Assembly: GCF_003003995.1 (NCBI RefSeq)
Contig: NZ_PVWF01000003.1
Span: 42,553-106,552, forward strand
From: Pleurocapsa sp. CCALA 161
GTDB taxonomy: Bacteria; Cyanobacteriota; Cyanobacteriia; Cyanobacteriales; Xenococcaceae
DNA length: 64,000 bases
Direction: 5' to 3'
A model generated the notes under the pieces. That model made no database searches. It worked only from the letters and a program-made list of their open reading frames with translations, and was not told where the DNA came from. Position 1 is the stretch's first letter; the number at the start of each line of letters is the position of its first letter. Position numbers and translations under genes: made by a program. This document shows positions 36,698 to 45,574 of the stretch, in pieces.

Positions 36698-38647
36698 ATG
36701 CTTCAAGAGACAGTCTTATCTAAAACAGACATCATTACCGTTCCCTCCCAGGGGATCGACACCTATGAGGATACTGAGTTAGCTTATGATGAGCCTAATG
36801 CGGACTGGCGTTATAACCCAGAAACCAATAACGCTCAATATCGTAAGCGTCCTTTTTTGGTCGTAGGTCGTTTAATTGCTATTTTATTTCCCTTTACTCG
36901 CTTTGCACTAGGGGTATGGTGGGATACTTTTACTGGTAATTCTCTGCTTAAACAAAAAACCAGAGCGCGCCAATTAATTAAAATTTTAACTAAGCTAGGT
37001 CCTGCATACATTAAAATCGGTCAGGCGTTATCTACCAGGCCAGATGTTGTTCCTCCTGCTTATTTGGAAGAATTAACTACCCTCCAAGATAAGATTCCTT
37101 CTTTTCCCAATGAAGTAGCATTTCGCTTTATTGAGGAAGAATTAGGCGCAAGACCAGAAGAAATTTATGCTGATTTATCTCCACAACCCATCGCTGCTGC
37201 ATCTTTAGGTCAAGTATATAAGGGTCGTCTTAAAACAGGAGAAGAAGTAGCAGTCAAAGTGCAGCGTCCTGGTCTTAACAGTCGTATTAGTCTTGATATC
37301 TACATTATGAGACTACTGGCAGGATTTGTCCAAGACAACATTAAGCAGGTACGTTCTAATCTACGCGCCATTATTGATGAGCTAGCGGAACGAATTTTTG
37401 AAGAGACTAACTATAATCAAGAGGGTCGTAACGCCGACAAGTTCAAGGAATTTTATGGCTATATGGAAGAAATCTATGTGCCAAAGATTTACTGGGAATA
37501 TACGGGTAAGCGAGTCCTAACTATGGAATGGATCGATGGCACTAAACTTACCGATATTGAAGCAGTGCAGGCAAAAGGAATCGATGCTACTCATATTATT
37601 GAAATTGGCGTGGAATGTTCTCTCAGACAGTTGCTAGAACATGGCTTTTTTCATGCCGATCCTCATCCTGGTAACTTGTTGGCAATGGACAACGGTAAGT
37701 TAGCCTACTTAGACTTTGGCATGATGAGCCGAATCAAACCCTATCAAAGATATGGTTTGATTGAAGCAGTAGTTCATCTAGTTAACCGCGATTTTGAGGC
37801 TCTGTCAGAAGATTATGTGAAACTAGACTTTTTGACACCCGATACAGACTTAAGACCGATTGTACCTGCCTTAGCTAATGTCTTTGGTAATGCTTTAGGT
37901 GCTAGTGTTGCGGAACTAAATTTTAAGAGTATTACCGATCAGATGTCGGCAATGATGTACGAATTTCCTTTTACTGTTCCTGCGTACTATGCCCTAATTA
38001 TCCGTTCAATGGTTACTTTAGAAGGAATTGCTATTGGTGTCGATCCTGAGTTTAAGGTTTTAAGTAAGGCTTATCCCTATATTGCCAAAAGACTTTTAAC
38101 TGACCCCGCACCTGAACTACGAGCATCTCTAAAAGACTTGCTGTTTAAAGAGGAGGGTTTCCGCTGGCATCGCTTAGAAAACCTGCTCAACAACGCGACA
38201 GACTCTAGAGACTATGATTTTGATAGCGTAGTGGATCAGGCGCTTGATTATTTATATAGCGATCGCGGAGCTTTTATTCGGGATCGCATTACTGAAGAGT
38301 TAATTAGTGCGATCGATAGTATTGGTCGGCGAACTATCTTTAATATCTCGACTACTTTCCGTCAAAGAGTAGGCTTGGCAGTGCAAGAAACCCCCGTAGA
38401 ATATAGGCAAGACTCTTACACTATGACTCACCTCAAAAATATTGTAGGTATTTTACAGCAAACTCCAGGCTTTAATCCGACTCGTTTAATTTCCGTTGTG
38501 GCTAAAATTATTACTAAGCCAGAAACCCAAAAAATTGGACAGAGAGTTGCTGAAGGTCTAGCTCAAAAACTAGCAGCCAGATTGATTAGAAGCTTGCTAG
38601 TAGATCCTCAACCTCAGACTTTAAAGGCTTTACCAGCAGCTAGGTAA
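36698..38647 (+). CDS. ABC1/AarF/UbiB-family protein kinase-like protein
   Basis: 649 residues. The KxGQ-type motif YIKIGQALSTRPDVVPPAYL marks the UbiB/ABC1 extension. AAASLGQVYKGRLKTGEEVA is the Ala-rich nucleotide loop, VAVKVQRPG holds the invariant Lys, HADPHPGNLL the catalytic loop and YLDFGMM the DFG. Family members are atypical kinases linked to prenylquinone and lipid metabolism; cyanobacteria have several in thylakoid or plasma membranes. A long C-terminal helical region follows the kinase core. A clear terminator follows at 38679. Confidence 0.93.
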   Translation: MLQETVLSKTDIITVPSQGIDTYEDTELAYDEPNADWRYNPETNNAQYRKRPFLVVGRLIAILFPFTRFALGVWWDTFTGNSLLKQKTRARQLIKILTKLGPAYIKIGQALSTRPDVVPPAYLEELTTLQDKIPSFPNEVAFRFIEEELGARPEEIYADLSPQPIAAASLGQVYKGRLKTGEEVAVKVQRPGLNSRISLDIYIMRLLAGFVQDNIKQVRSNLRAIIDELAERIFEETNYNQEGRNADKFKEFYGYMEEIYVPKIYWEYTGKRVLTMEWIDGTKLTDIEAVQAKGIDATHIIEIGVECSLRQLLEHGFFHADPHPGNLLAMDNGKLAYLDFGMMSRIKPYQRYGLIEAVVHLVNRDFEALSEDYVKLDFLTPDTDLRPIVPALANVFGNALGASVAELNFKSITDQMSAMMYEFPFTVPAYYALIIRSMVTLEGIAIGVDPEFKVLSKAYPYIAKRLLTDPAPELRASLKDLLFKEEGFRWHRLENLLNNATDSRDYDFDSVVDQALDYLYSDRGAFIRDRITEELISAIDSIGRRTIFNISTTFRQRVGLAVQETPVEYRQDSYTMTHLKNIVGILQQTPGFNPTRLISVVAKIITKPETQKIGQRVAEGLAQKLAARLIRSLLVDPQPQTLKALPAAR

Positions 38648-38678
38648 AATCTGCCCCATCAAATTAATCTGCTGCTGT

Positions 38679-38708
38679 GGCTTAGATAAATTCTAAGCCA
38701 TTTTTATT
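38679..38708 (+). terminator. Rho-independent terminator of the AarF kinase gene
   Basis: GGCTTAGA (38679-38686), loop TAAAT, TCTAAGCC (38692-38699), then ATTTTTATT. The 8-bp stem is perfect and starts 31 bp after the stop codon. Confidence 0.9.
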
Positions 38709-38734
38709 GATTTATCCTCCCATTTTTCTAATTC

Positions 38735-38913
38735 AACCTGAGTTCGGGTTAAGCAGATTAATTGGTGGAGATAGCTGTAAGCTCTAAGCTCTAAGCTCTA
38801 AGCTCTAGCTTTTGAGATAGTTTGGATGCAACTCTACTATGAAAGAAGAACGGAAAATAGTATTTTTTAAATACCTTCAAAATAAGGATTTGAGCTAATC
38901 CCGAACTCAGGTT
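38735..38913. mobile_element. MITE, copy 2 (179 bp)
   Basis: Perfect inverted ends AACCTGAGTTCGGG and CCCGAACTCAGGTT, with the 5-bp target repeat AATTC at 38730-38734 and 38914-38918. The interior matches 29601-29763 except for four tandem AAGCTCT heptamers (38779-38806) that copy 1 lacks. Its last two bases help form the stop codon of the GT39 gene. Confidence 0.92.
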
Positions 38914-40615
38914 AATTCAGACAACGATAAAGCTCATAATCATGTTGTCCTAACACACCATCAGACTGAGAATCGGCAACACAATTTTGGGTTGTTAGAT
39001 CAATTTCAGCTGGAAAGTTGATCAGCCATAAATCAACAGGACGTTTTATTTTACTTAGTTGTTGGGTTAGTATTGCTGCTGAACTTTGAGCATTATTGTC
39101 CTGAGCTAGAAAAAATAGGGGAGAATCAATATTTTTTAGACTTTTTAAGCCCCAGGCAATACCGATCATTCTGCCCGTCTGTCCGTGATGTTTGTAGCTG
39201 GTGGCGATCGCAATTCTGGCTGTTGAACTTTTGATGATTTTTTGGGTCATGATATCGGGACGATGATTTTGGAGATAGCCTAGATTTAAGTTGGCGATCG
39301 CTCCACTCAATAGCCCAATGGATAGAAACGTAATGACGATTTTTTTGCTTGAGTTTGACGGAAATGTTGCTAGTTTTTGCTCTGGGAAGGTAAATTTAGA
39401 CGAGTCTTCTTGCCAAAAAGGGACTAAGCTAGCTCCTATTAAGGCTATAACTACAGGAAAATAAACAAACTGAAACCTGCCTGCTAGAGTTAAATCCATG
39501 CCTAAACTATAGGTAATGCTAAAAAAAAGCGCGATCGCAGCTAGAAAATATTTGCTTAAGGCAGAAATTGCGTCTTGTTGCTGAGGATCTTGACGTTGTA
39601 GTTTTAGTCCCAAAGTTATACGAGGTAAGTTGCGCCACCAAAAAATTAGTGTTAGTAGTCCAGAAACAATAAATATACCCAAAGAGGCATTGTATACGGA
39701 CGAAGGGAGCAGAATTACTATACTCATCAACCATAACAAAAATCTGCCGATTGGTTCTAGCCATTTTTCCGCAGCATTACTGGCATAGATCCATTCAGTT
39801 GGGGCGCTATTGCGATCCGCCAAGATGGTAGGCAACCAGACTAAACAGCCACTTAAAGAACCTAAAGCTACAAGGTATAGTTGTCGCCAATAAGGTTGAG
39901 TAAGAACAGCTCGATCTTGTCGCCATTGCAGCCACATTAGCTGGGCAATAGCGATCGCCATTGCCATTAGGCTCAAAACGAAAAAGTAGTGGGTGGCAAT
40001 CCCCAGACAGTTAACGACAATCCAAATAGTCACCAGCCCAAAAGATATAATTTTTTGTCGCTTAATTGCTCGAACAGCGCAGACATAACATGCTAAAGAA
40101 GCGATAATGATTAAAATCACCAGGGTGTAATGACGCGCCTGAGTTGATAAAAAAATGCCGAACGGTGAAATTGCCATTACAGCAGCAGCTATTTGTCCGC
40201 CCACCAGAGAACGAAAAGCAAATCTGGAGAAGTAAAAAATTGCGGGGATGGCAAGAACTCCCAATAAAGCCGAAAGCGATCTTGCTGCCCAAATAGAAAC
40301 TAACCCGTTAACGGGCGGAAAAAGTTTTAACCACAAATGAGTTAACACAAAATAGAAAGGAGGATGAGTACTTTCTGTTTGCAAAAGTCTGATAACATCA
40401 CCGATTCCTGCTTGGGGGTTGAGCTGAAGTGGTTCTAAGAGAGTTTGTCCCCCAATAAATTGATTTAAAGGAACATCATAAAAACTATTTCCAAGACTAA
40501 AAACAAGGGTGGCGCTTTCATCAGTCCACGGTGGCAATGTTTCTAGATGGATAAAGCGTAGACAAGTTCCAATCGTTATCCATAACAGCAATAGCCAATA
40601 ATGTTGATAGGGCAT
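38912..40615 (-). CDS. GT39-type (ArnT/PMT_2-like) integral membrane glycosyltransferase
   Basis: 567 residues with many hydrophobic helices from the start (HYWLLLLWITIGTCLRFIHL). The first periplasmic loop carries LPPWTDESATL, the acidic motif of GT-C enzymes that use polyprenyl-phosphate sugars. STHPPFYFVLTHLWL is another typical element. The final 140 residues form a soluble periplasmic domain. It ends at a TAA that is built from the MITE end and its target repeat; the inferred pre-insertion sequence would have ended with TAG at the same codon, so the protein is unchanged. The sugar transferred is unknown. Confidence 0.88.
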   Translation of the reverse strand: MPYQHYWLLLLWITIGTCLRFIHLETLPPWTDESATLVFSLGNSFYDVPLNQFIGGQTLLEPLQLNPQAGIGDVIRLLQTESTHPPFYFVLTHLWLKLFPPVNGLVSIWAARSLSALLGVLAIPAIFYFSRFAFRSLVGGQIAAAVMAISPFGIFLSTQARHYTLVILIIIASLACYVCAVRAIKRQKIISFGLVTIWIVVNCLGIATHYFFVLSLMAMAIAIAQLMWLQWRQDRAVLTQPYWRQLYLVALGSLSGCLVWLPTILADRNSAPTEWIYASNAAEKWLEPIGRFLLWLMSIVILLPSSVYNASLGIFIVSGLLTLIFWWRNLPRITLGLKLQRQDPQQQDAISALSKYFLAAIALFFSITYSLGMDLTLAGRFQFVYFPVVIALIGASLVPFWQEDSSKFTFPEQKLATFPSNSSKKIVITFLSIGLLSGAIANLNLGYLQNHRPDIMTQKIIKSSTARIAIATSYKHHGQTGRMIGIAWGLKSLKNIDSPLFFLAQDNNAQSSAAILTQQLSKIKRPVDLWLINFPAEIDLTTQNCVADSQSDGVLGQHDYELYRCLN

Positions 40616-40649
40616 TTAATTTAAGAACTAGGTAATCGAGACAAATCTT

Positions 40650-40692
40650 CACAGGGTTGGTTTAAGCGCATAAATCTTCAAAAAACAGTTTA
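40650..40692 (-). pseudogene. Partial, internally deleted duplicate of the D-lactate dehydrogenase 3' end
   Basis: CACAGGGTTGGTTTAAG (40650-40666) equals 41323-41339, and ATAAATCTTCAAAAAACAGT plus TTA (40670-40692) equals 41482-41504, both inside the dehydrogenase gene and in the same order and orientation. The 142 bp that separate them in the gene are reduced to 3 bp here. Two exact matches of 17 and 23 bp in the same order are not chance. Confidence 0.75.
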
Positions 40693-40748
40693 TACCAATT
40701 CTCAAAAATAGCTAGTACCGCTTCGCTTAAGTAGCAAGTAGTAAGTAG

Positions 40749-40770
40749 CCCTAAAGGATTCCCTTCGGTC
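40749..40770 (+). repeat. Dispersed short repeat, copy 4
   Basis: Identical to the copy at 36521. It is preceded by GTAGCAAGTAGTAAGTAG heptamers and followed by TCAAGTAGCAAG. Confidence 0.9.
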
Positions 40771-41020
40771 TCAAGTAGCAAGTTAGATATAATCAGGGTT
40801 TCAGGCTGACAAAATGGTAGCTTTATTTATGCCTACGTCTACTAGAGAGATAAATCTAAAAATTTCGCTAGCTTCACGATCAATAAGCGAGCAAAAACCC
40901 AGGGTCAGTTGGTAAACAAATCAATCATCCGTATTTATCTTCTTGATGCATATGCCCTCAAGGATTAGCTAGTCCTTTAGGGAACATTTTTTTCAATGCT
41001 GGCATAGTTTCTGGTACGTG

Positions 41021-41298
41021 ACGGATGGTTGGAAAGTTTATCCAATGTATATTCAGCTGCGGAATGCAGTGAACGCAGGCACTTGAATTCAATTCAAGTG
41101 TACCGTTCACCTGAAGATCATTTAGTAAGTAAGACTTACATGACCAGAGTTGAGGGAGAAAATACGCGTCTTAAACATTATTTGGCTAGAATACGGCGTA
41201 AAACTTTCTTTTGCTCTAAATCCATAGATATATTGAAGTATTCCATCCGCCTGTTGCTATTCTATCTGAAATTTAAAACTATACCTGCTTCTATTTAA
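41021..41298 (+). pseudogene. IS1-family transposase, C-terminal remnant
   Basis: The frame starts TDGWKVYPMYIQ, is broken, and resumes in another frame as PEDHLVSKTYMTRVEGENTR followed by LKHYLARIRRKTFFCSKSID and SIRLLLFYLKF. This is the end of InsB-type transposases of the IS1 family. Between the two parts lies a 42-bp imperfect palindrome (41069-41110) with perfect core arms CACTTGAATT/AATTCAAGTG, probably a nested insertion that destroyed the frame. The first half of the transposase is not adjacent. Confidence 0.85.
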
Positions 41299-41302
41299 AG
41301 CA

Positions 41303-42298
41303 TTACGCATTCACCAACGTCTCACAGGGTTGGTTTAAGGCGATCGCGGTAATATTAGACAAAGTGGTTTCGGCAATATTATTCAAAGCCTCTGCCGTAA
41401 AGAAAGCCTGGTGTCCTGTAATAATTACGTTAGGAAAAGTAAGCAACCGTTCAAAGTCATCATCTTGGATAATTTCTCCAGATAAATCTTCAAAAAACAG
41501 TTTACCTTCTTGTTCGTAAACGTCTAGTCCTAAATAACCAATTTGTTGGGATTTTAAGCCTCGAATTACCGCCTTCGTATCGATCAATCCCCCGCGACTA
41601 GTATTAATTAACATCACTCCTGGCTTCATCTGGCTAATTGCTGCGGTATTAATTAAATGGTAATTATCTTCCGTGAGGGGACAATGGAGACTAATAATAT
41701 CTGATTGAGCAAGCAAATCCTCTAAACTTACATATTCCCCAAATTGCTCGGCAAACTCCTGATTAGGATTTAAATCATAAGCCAGTATCCGACAGCCAAA
41801 ACCATGGAGAATTTGACCCGTGAGACGACCAATTTTTCCCGTCCCAACAATGCCCACAGTGCGACCATGCAAATCGAAACCCAGTAGTCCATTCAGGGCA
41901 AAGTTACCTTCACGGACACGATAATAAGCCCGATGTATTTTGCGATTGAGAGTTAAAATTAAGGCGATCGCATGTTCGGCTACGGCATGAGGAGAATAGG
42001 CAGGTACTCGAACAACCGCCAGCCCCAATTCAGCAGCAGCTTCAAGATCGACGTTGTTATACCCCGCACATCTCAGGGCAATTAATTTAACCCCTTGACT
42101 ACTCAAGATTTGAATTGTTTCTCGATCCAGGCGATCATTGACAAAAACACATACCGCCTCAAACCCAGAGGCTAAACCTGCCGTTTGCGCATCTAAACCA
42201 GCATCTAAAAACTTGAGTTCATGACCATATTTTTGATTAACTTGAGCCAAAAACTGGCGATCGTAAGGTTTTGCGCTAAATACTGCAATTTTCATCAA
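41303..42298 (-). CDS. ldhA: D-lactate dehydrogenase (2-hydroxyacid dehydrogenase family)
   Basis: 331 residues. KLIALRCAGYNNVDLEAA holds the substrate Arg, VGIVGTGKIGRLTGQIL is the NAD motif, INTSRGGLIDT follows, and PNVIITGHQAFFTAEAL carries the catalytic His. Length and the GHQAFFT motif fit fermentative D-lactate dehydrogenases; in cyanobacteria the orthologue is often called ddh. The ATG at 42298 overlaps the end of the polyphosphate kinase gene upstream by 4 bp, so the two are co-transcribed. Its 3' end is partly duplicated at 40650. Confidence 0.93.
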   Translation of the reverse strand: MMKIAVFSAKPYDRQFLAQVNQKYGHELKFLDAGLDAQTAGLASGFEAVCVFVNDRLDRETIQILSSQGVKLIALRCAGYNNVDLEAAAELGLAVVRVPAYSPHAVAEHAIALILTLNRKIHRAYYRVREGNFALNGLLGFDLHGRTVGIVGTGKIGRLTGQILHGFGCRILAYDLNPNQEFAEQFGEYVSLEDLLAQSDIISLHCPLTEDNYHLINTAAISQMKPGVMLINTSRGGLIDTKAVIRGLKSQQIGYLGLDVYEQEGKLFFEDLSGEIIQDDDFERLLTFPNVIITGHQAFFTAEALNNIAETTLSNITAIALNQPCETLVNA

Positions 42299-44451
42299 TT
42301 AGAAGCCATTCCAGCCGATTGTTGCGCCATTTCCATAAAGATATCGTGGGTGCTATGAACCTCTTCTCCTTTTTGCGGTTTTCTTTGTCTAAAACTTCCG
42401 TCTGACTGCAATTCCCAAGCCTTACGGTTATCCGCCAGCATCACCCCCAAAATTTCCTGAAGATCGCGAAAAATTTCAGGGCTTTCAATTGGCGTAACCG
42501 CTTCGACTCGACGACTCAAATTACGGGTCATCCAGTCAGCACTACCGATATAAATTTCTTCTTGTCCGTCATTATGAAAATAGAAAATACGTGAATGTTC
42601 TAAAAAGCGCCCAATAATACTAATAACGCGAATCTTATCACTGATCTTGGGTAATCCTGGTCGCAAACAGCAGATCCCTCTAATAATTAAATCAATTTCA
42701 ACTCCAGCCTGAGAAGCTTCATACAGCGCCTTAATTACTGGCTGATCGACTAATGAGTTCATTTTAGCGACAATCCGTCCTGTTTTGCCTTGACGGCAAT
42801 TTTCCGCCTCGCGATTGATCATCTCGACCATGCGCTCTCGCAGATTAACTGGAGCAACCAGCAATTTACGATAGGATTTTTGCCGAGAATAACCAGTTAA
42901 GAAATTGAATAAATCCGTTAAATCTGCCCCCAAGTCTTCTCGACAGCTTAACAAACTCAAATCTGTATAAAGTTTTGCGGTTTTAGGATTATAGTTGCCT
43001 GTCCCAATATGAACATAACGGCGAATTTTCTCTTTTTCTTGTCGTACTACTAAAGTAATCTTAGTGTGGGTTTTAAGTCCAGTGACACCATAAACTACAT
43101 GAACTCCTGACTGCTCTAATTTTTTTGCCCACAGGATATTATTCTCTTCATCAAAGCGCGCTTTAAGCTCGACTAATGCCACTACCTGCTTATCATTCTG
43201 TGCTGCGGCAATCAAAGCTTTGATGATTGGTGAATCTCCAGAGGTACGATATAAAGTCATTTTGATCGCCAGGACATTGGGATCGTGGGCAGCTTCGGTG
43301 ACAAAGCGCAGAACAGTGTTACTAAAGGAATGATAGGGATGATGTACTAGCAAATCACCATTACGAATCACGTTAAAAAAGTTGTTTCCTTCACTCATGG
43401 AGTCATTTTCTTCCTTTAACCAACTCAAACGATGAGGAAGTACGGAGTTCCAGGGTTTATCTTTAAGATTGCTTAGGGGTAGGGATAAAAAAGACATCAA
43501 ATCCCCTAAGCTGAGTAAGCCATCAACATCATAAACATCGTTTTCTTCTAAACTAAGTTCTTGAATAATCATCGAGCGTAGTTCAGTAGGAATCGAAGCT
43601 TCTACTTCTAACCGCACCGCCGACCCCCCAATACGTCTTTTTTGTAGCTCTTTTTCAATTGCTAGCAATAGATCATCTGCCTCGTCTTCTTCGACCGAAA
43701 TATCGGCATTACGTGTCACTCGAAAGGCGTAAGACTCTAAAATATTCATCCCCGAGAATAAATACTCTAAATTATGAGTCACAATCTGTTCTATCGGCAC
43801 ACCTGTCCAAACTCCAGGATTACCTCGATACTTTTGTCTTAATTCTTCTGGTAAAGCCACGAAGCGAGGTAGTACTTTGGGAACTTTTACTCTGGCAAAC
43901 AATTCCTCATCGATTTGAGGATCTTTTAAAACTACCGCCAGATTCAAGCTCAGATTAGAAATATAGGGAAACGGATGAGATGGATCTACTGCCAGAGGAG
44001 TTAAAACAGGAAAAATATAGTCTTCAAAATAACTATTAATATAAGTTCTTTGCTCTTGATTAAGATCGACATAATTAAGCAGATAGATTCCTGATTTGGT
44101 CAAGGATTTTTTCAGTACTTTTTCAAAATGCTGATGTTGTTCTTGAAACATCGGGGTCAGAATTTTAGTAATCGCCTCTAGCTGCTGTTGGGCTGTACGC
44201 CCATCTGCCGACAGTTTACTCACTCCTGCTTCCACCTGTTGTTTTAAAGCAGCAATTCTGACCATAAAAAATTCATCTAGGTTCGAGCTAAAAATCGCCA
44301 TAAATTTAAGACGTTCCAATAATAGCGTTCTCTCATCTAGTGCTTCAGCTAAAACTCGTCGGTTAAATTCTAGCCAACTTAATTCTCGATTGAAATAATA
44401 CTGAGGATCGCTGAGATTAATGGCACTATTAGTGGATTTGGTACTGGTCAT
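42295..44451 (-). CDS. ppk: Polyphosphate kinase 1
   Basis: 718 residues, normal for PPK1. YYFNRELSWLEFNRRVL opens the N domain, SSNLDEFFMVRIAAL and PLAVDPSHPFPYISNLSLNL follow. The catalytic region has RFDEENNILWAKKLEQSG, KTHTKITLVVRQE and VHIGTGNYNPKTAKLYTDL with the autophosphorylated His, then IYIGSADWMTRNLSRRVEA. It makes polyphosphate from ATP. The stop overlaps the D-lactate dehydrogenase ATG. A promoter should lie in the 356-bp gap shared with recR. Confidence 0.97.
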   Translation of the reverse strand: MTSTKSTNSAINLSDPQYYFNRELSWLEFNRRVLAEALDERTLLLERLKFMAIFSSNLDEFFMVRIAALKQQVEAGVSKLSADGRTAQQQLEAITKILTPMFQEQHQHFEKVLKKSLTKSGIYLLNYVDLNQEQRTYINSYFEDYIFPVLTPLAVDPSHPFPYISNLSLNLAVVLKDPQIDEELFARVKVPKVLPRFVALPEELRQKYRGNPGVWTGVPIEQIVTHNLEYLFSGMNILESYAFRVTRNADISVEEDEADDLLLAIEKELQKRRIGGSAVRLEVEASIPTELRSMIIQELSLEENDVYDVDGLLSLGDLMSFLSLPLSNLKDKPWNSVLPHRLSWLKEENDSMSEGNNFFNVIRNGDLLVHHPYHSFSNTVLRFVTEAAHDPNVLAIKMTLYRTSGDSPIIKALIAAAQNDKQVVALVELKARFDEENNILWAKKLEQSGVHVVYGVTGLKTHTKITLVVRQEKEKIRRYVHIGTGNYNPKTAKLYTDLSLLSCREDLGADLTDLFNFLTGYSRQKSYRKLLVAPVNLRERMVEMINREAENCRQGKTGRIVAKMNSLVDQPVIKALYEASQAGVEIDLIIRGICCLRPGLPKISDKIRVISIIGRFLEHSRIFYFHNDGQEEIYIGSADWMTRNLSRRVEAVTPIESPEIFRDLQEILGVMLADNRKAWELQSDGSFRQRKPQKGEEVHSTHDIFMEMAQQSAGMASN

Positions 44452-44737
44452 TGTTTGGGCGCTTACCGAATGAATATGAATATGTAGAGTAGAGAGATTA
44501 TCTGAAATACTTAAACTTAAATATTTACTACAAATGACATGACTGGGGGAGAGTTTATCTGGATCATTCTTTTTTGTATTTCATCTTATAAAAGATTTTA
44601 GTTAGTCAAGTTGGCTGTTAAAATCTTATCCTAAATTAATACAGGAACTTCATCTGCCCATAGTAATAAATGCTGTCTAAGGATTGATTAAGAAGTAGCT
44701 TTTGATAGCTAAATTATTTGCTGATTTTAAGTAACTC

Positions 44738-44768
44738 TTGTCGGTAGTAAGTACTAATTTGATATAAT
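44738..44768 (+). promoter_or_regulatory. Putative sigma-70 promoter of recR
   Basis: TTGTCG at 44738-44743 and a perfect TATAAT at 44763-44768, with a rather long 19-bp spacer. Transcription would start near 44775, about 33 nt before the proposed ATT start. The remainder of the 356-bp ppk-recR gap shows nothing else. Confidence 0.5.
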
Positions 44769-44807
44769 ACATTTTCTTAGACATCAAGATAATTATCGGA
44801 GTTCGCC

Positions 44808-45401
44808 ATTTATACGCCTCCTTTAGCTCGTTTAATTGAGCAGCTACAGCTTTTGCCTGGAGTCGGGCCGAAAACCGCCCAAAGATTAGCCCTGCATCTC
44901 ATCAAACGCCCAGAAAAAGAAGTCCAGGCACTCGCTCAGGCACTGATCTTTGCCAAACAACAAGTTGGCCTATGTAAGGTTTGTTTCCATCTTTCTGCCG
45001 AACCTATCTGTTCGATCTGTAGTAATCAAAATCGCGATCGCACTACGATCTGTGTTGTTGCTGACTCTCGTGATACCATTGCCCTGGAAAAAACCAGAGA
45101 ATACCGTGGTCTATATCATGTCCTGGGGGGAGTAATTTCGCCGATGGACGGTATTGGTCCTGAGCAGCTTAATATTGAGGCATTGGTGCGTCGTATCACT
45201 AAAGAACAAATTGAAGAGGTTATTTTAGCGATTAGTCCCAGCGTTGAGGGAGAAACTACTACGCTATACATTAATGGATTGCTTAGACCTTTTACTAAAG
45301 TTACGAGAATTGCCTTTGGCTTACCCATGGGCGGGGATTTAGAATACGCCGATGAGGTTACCCTGGCAAGAGCCTTAGAAGGTAGACGGGAATTGGATTG
45401 A
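44808..45401 (+). CDS. recR: Recombination mediator RecR, probable ATT start
   Basis: The conserved N-terminus of RecR is present in frame before the first standard start codon: [20 protein letters not shown] follows directly on ATT at 44808. The frame is closed by TAA at 44790, and no ATG, GTG or TTG occurs until a TTG at 44853, inside the helix-hairpin-helix motif [20 protein letters not shown] (44798-44801) lies 6 nt before the ATT. From ATT the protein has 197 residues, the normal RecR length. The C4 zinc finger ([16 protein letters not shown]) and TOPRIM ([28 protein letters not shown]) are intact. RecR acts with RecO/RecF in gap repair. Confidence 0.88.
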   Translation: MYTPPLARLIEQLQLLPGVGPKTAQRLALHLIKRPEKEVQALAQALIFAKQQVGLCKVCFHLSAEPICSICSNQNRDRTTICVVADSRDTIALEKTREYRGLYHVLGGVISPMDGIGPEQLNIEALVRRITKEQIEEVILAISPSVEGETTTLYINGLLRPFTKVTRIAFGLPMGGDLEYADEVTLARALEGRRELD

Positions 45402-45574
45402 TTTTCTGGCGTTGCTGAATCCAGGTATGAAATTGATAGTATTACTGTTCGTAGCTATTAGCTCTCAGCCATTGGTGACAAGTTAAGAGACTACGCTGTT
45501 TGTCAAATGGTTATTAGCTCTAAGCTAATAGCTTTAGGAATCCTTTAGGACATTTCATCACATTGGATAGTTAT
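45402..45574. other. Intergenic, possible IS end and short repeats
   Basis: GGCGTTGCTGAATCCAGGTA at 45408 resembles a frequent terminal sequence of cyanobacterial insertion sequences and may be a solo end. TATTAGCTCT-like units and GGAATCCTTTAGGAC near 45537 are fragments of the dispersed repeats. No gene is seen. Confidence 0.35.

Larger units (their letters stand above)
40616..41016. other. Intergenic region made of repeats and remnants
   Basis: 400 bp between the GT39 start and the IS1 remnant. It contains the degraded copy of the D-lactate dehydrogenase 3' end (40650-40692) and the dispersed-repeat cluster with heptamers (40713-40785), then about 200 bp without recognised content, including GGATTAGCTAGTCCTTTAGG. 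No gene is seen. Confidence 0.55.

Noticed and set aside
44853..44855. TTG start for RecR
   Set aside because: It would delete the conserved first 15 residues and begin inside the helix-hairpin-helix motif.
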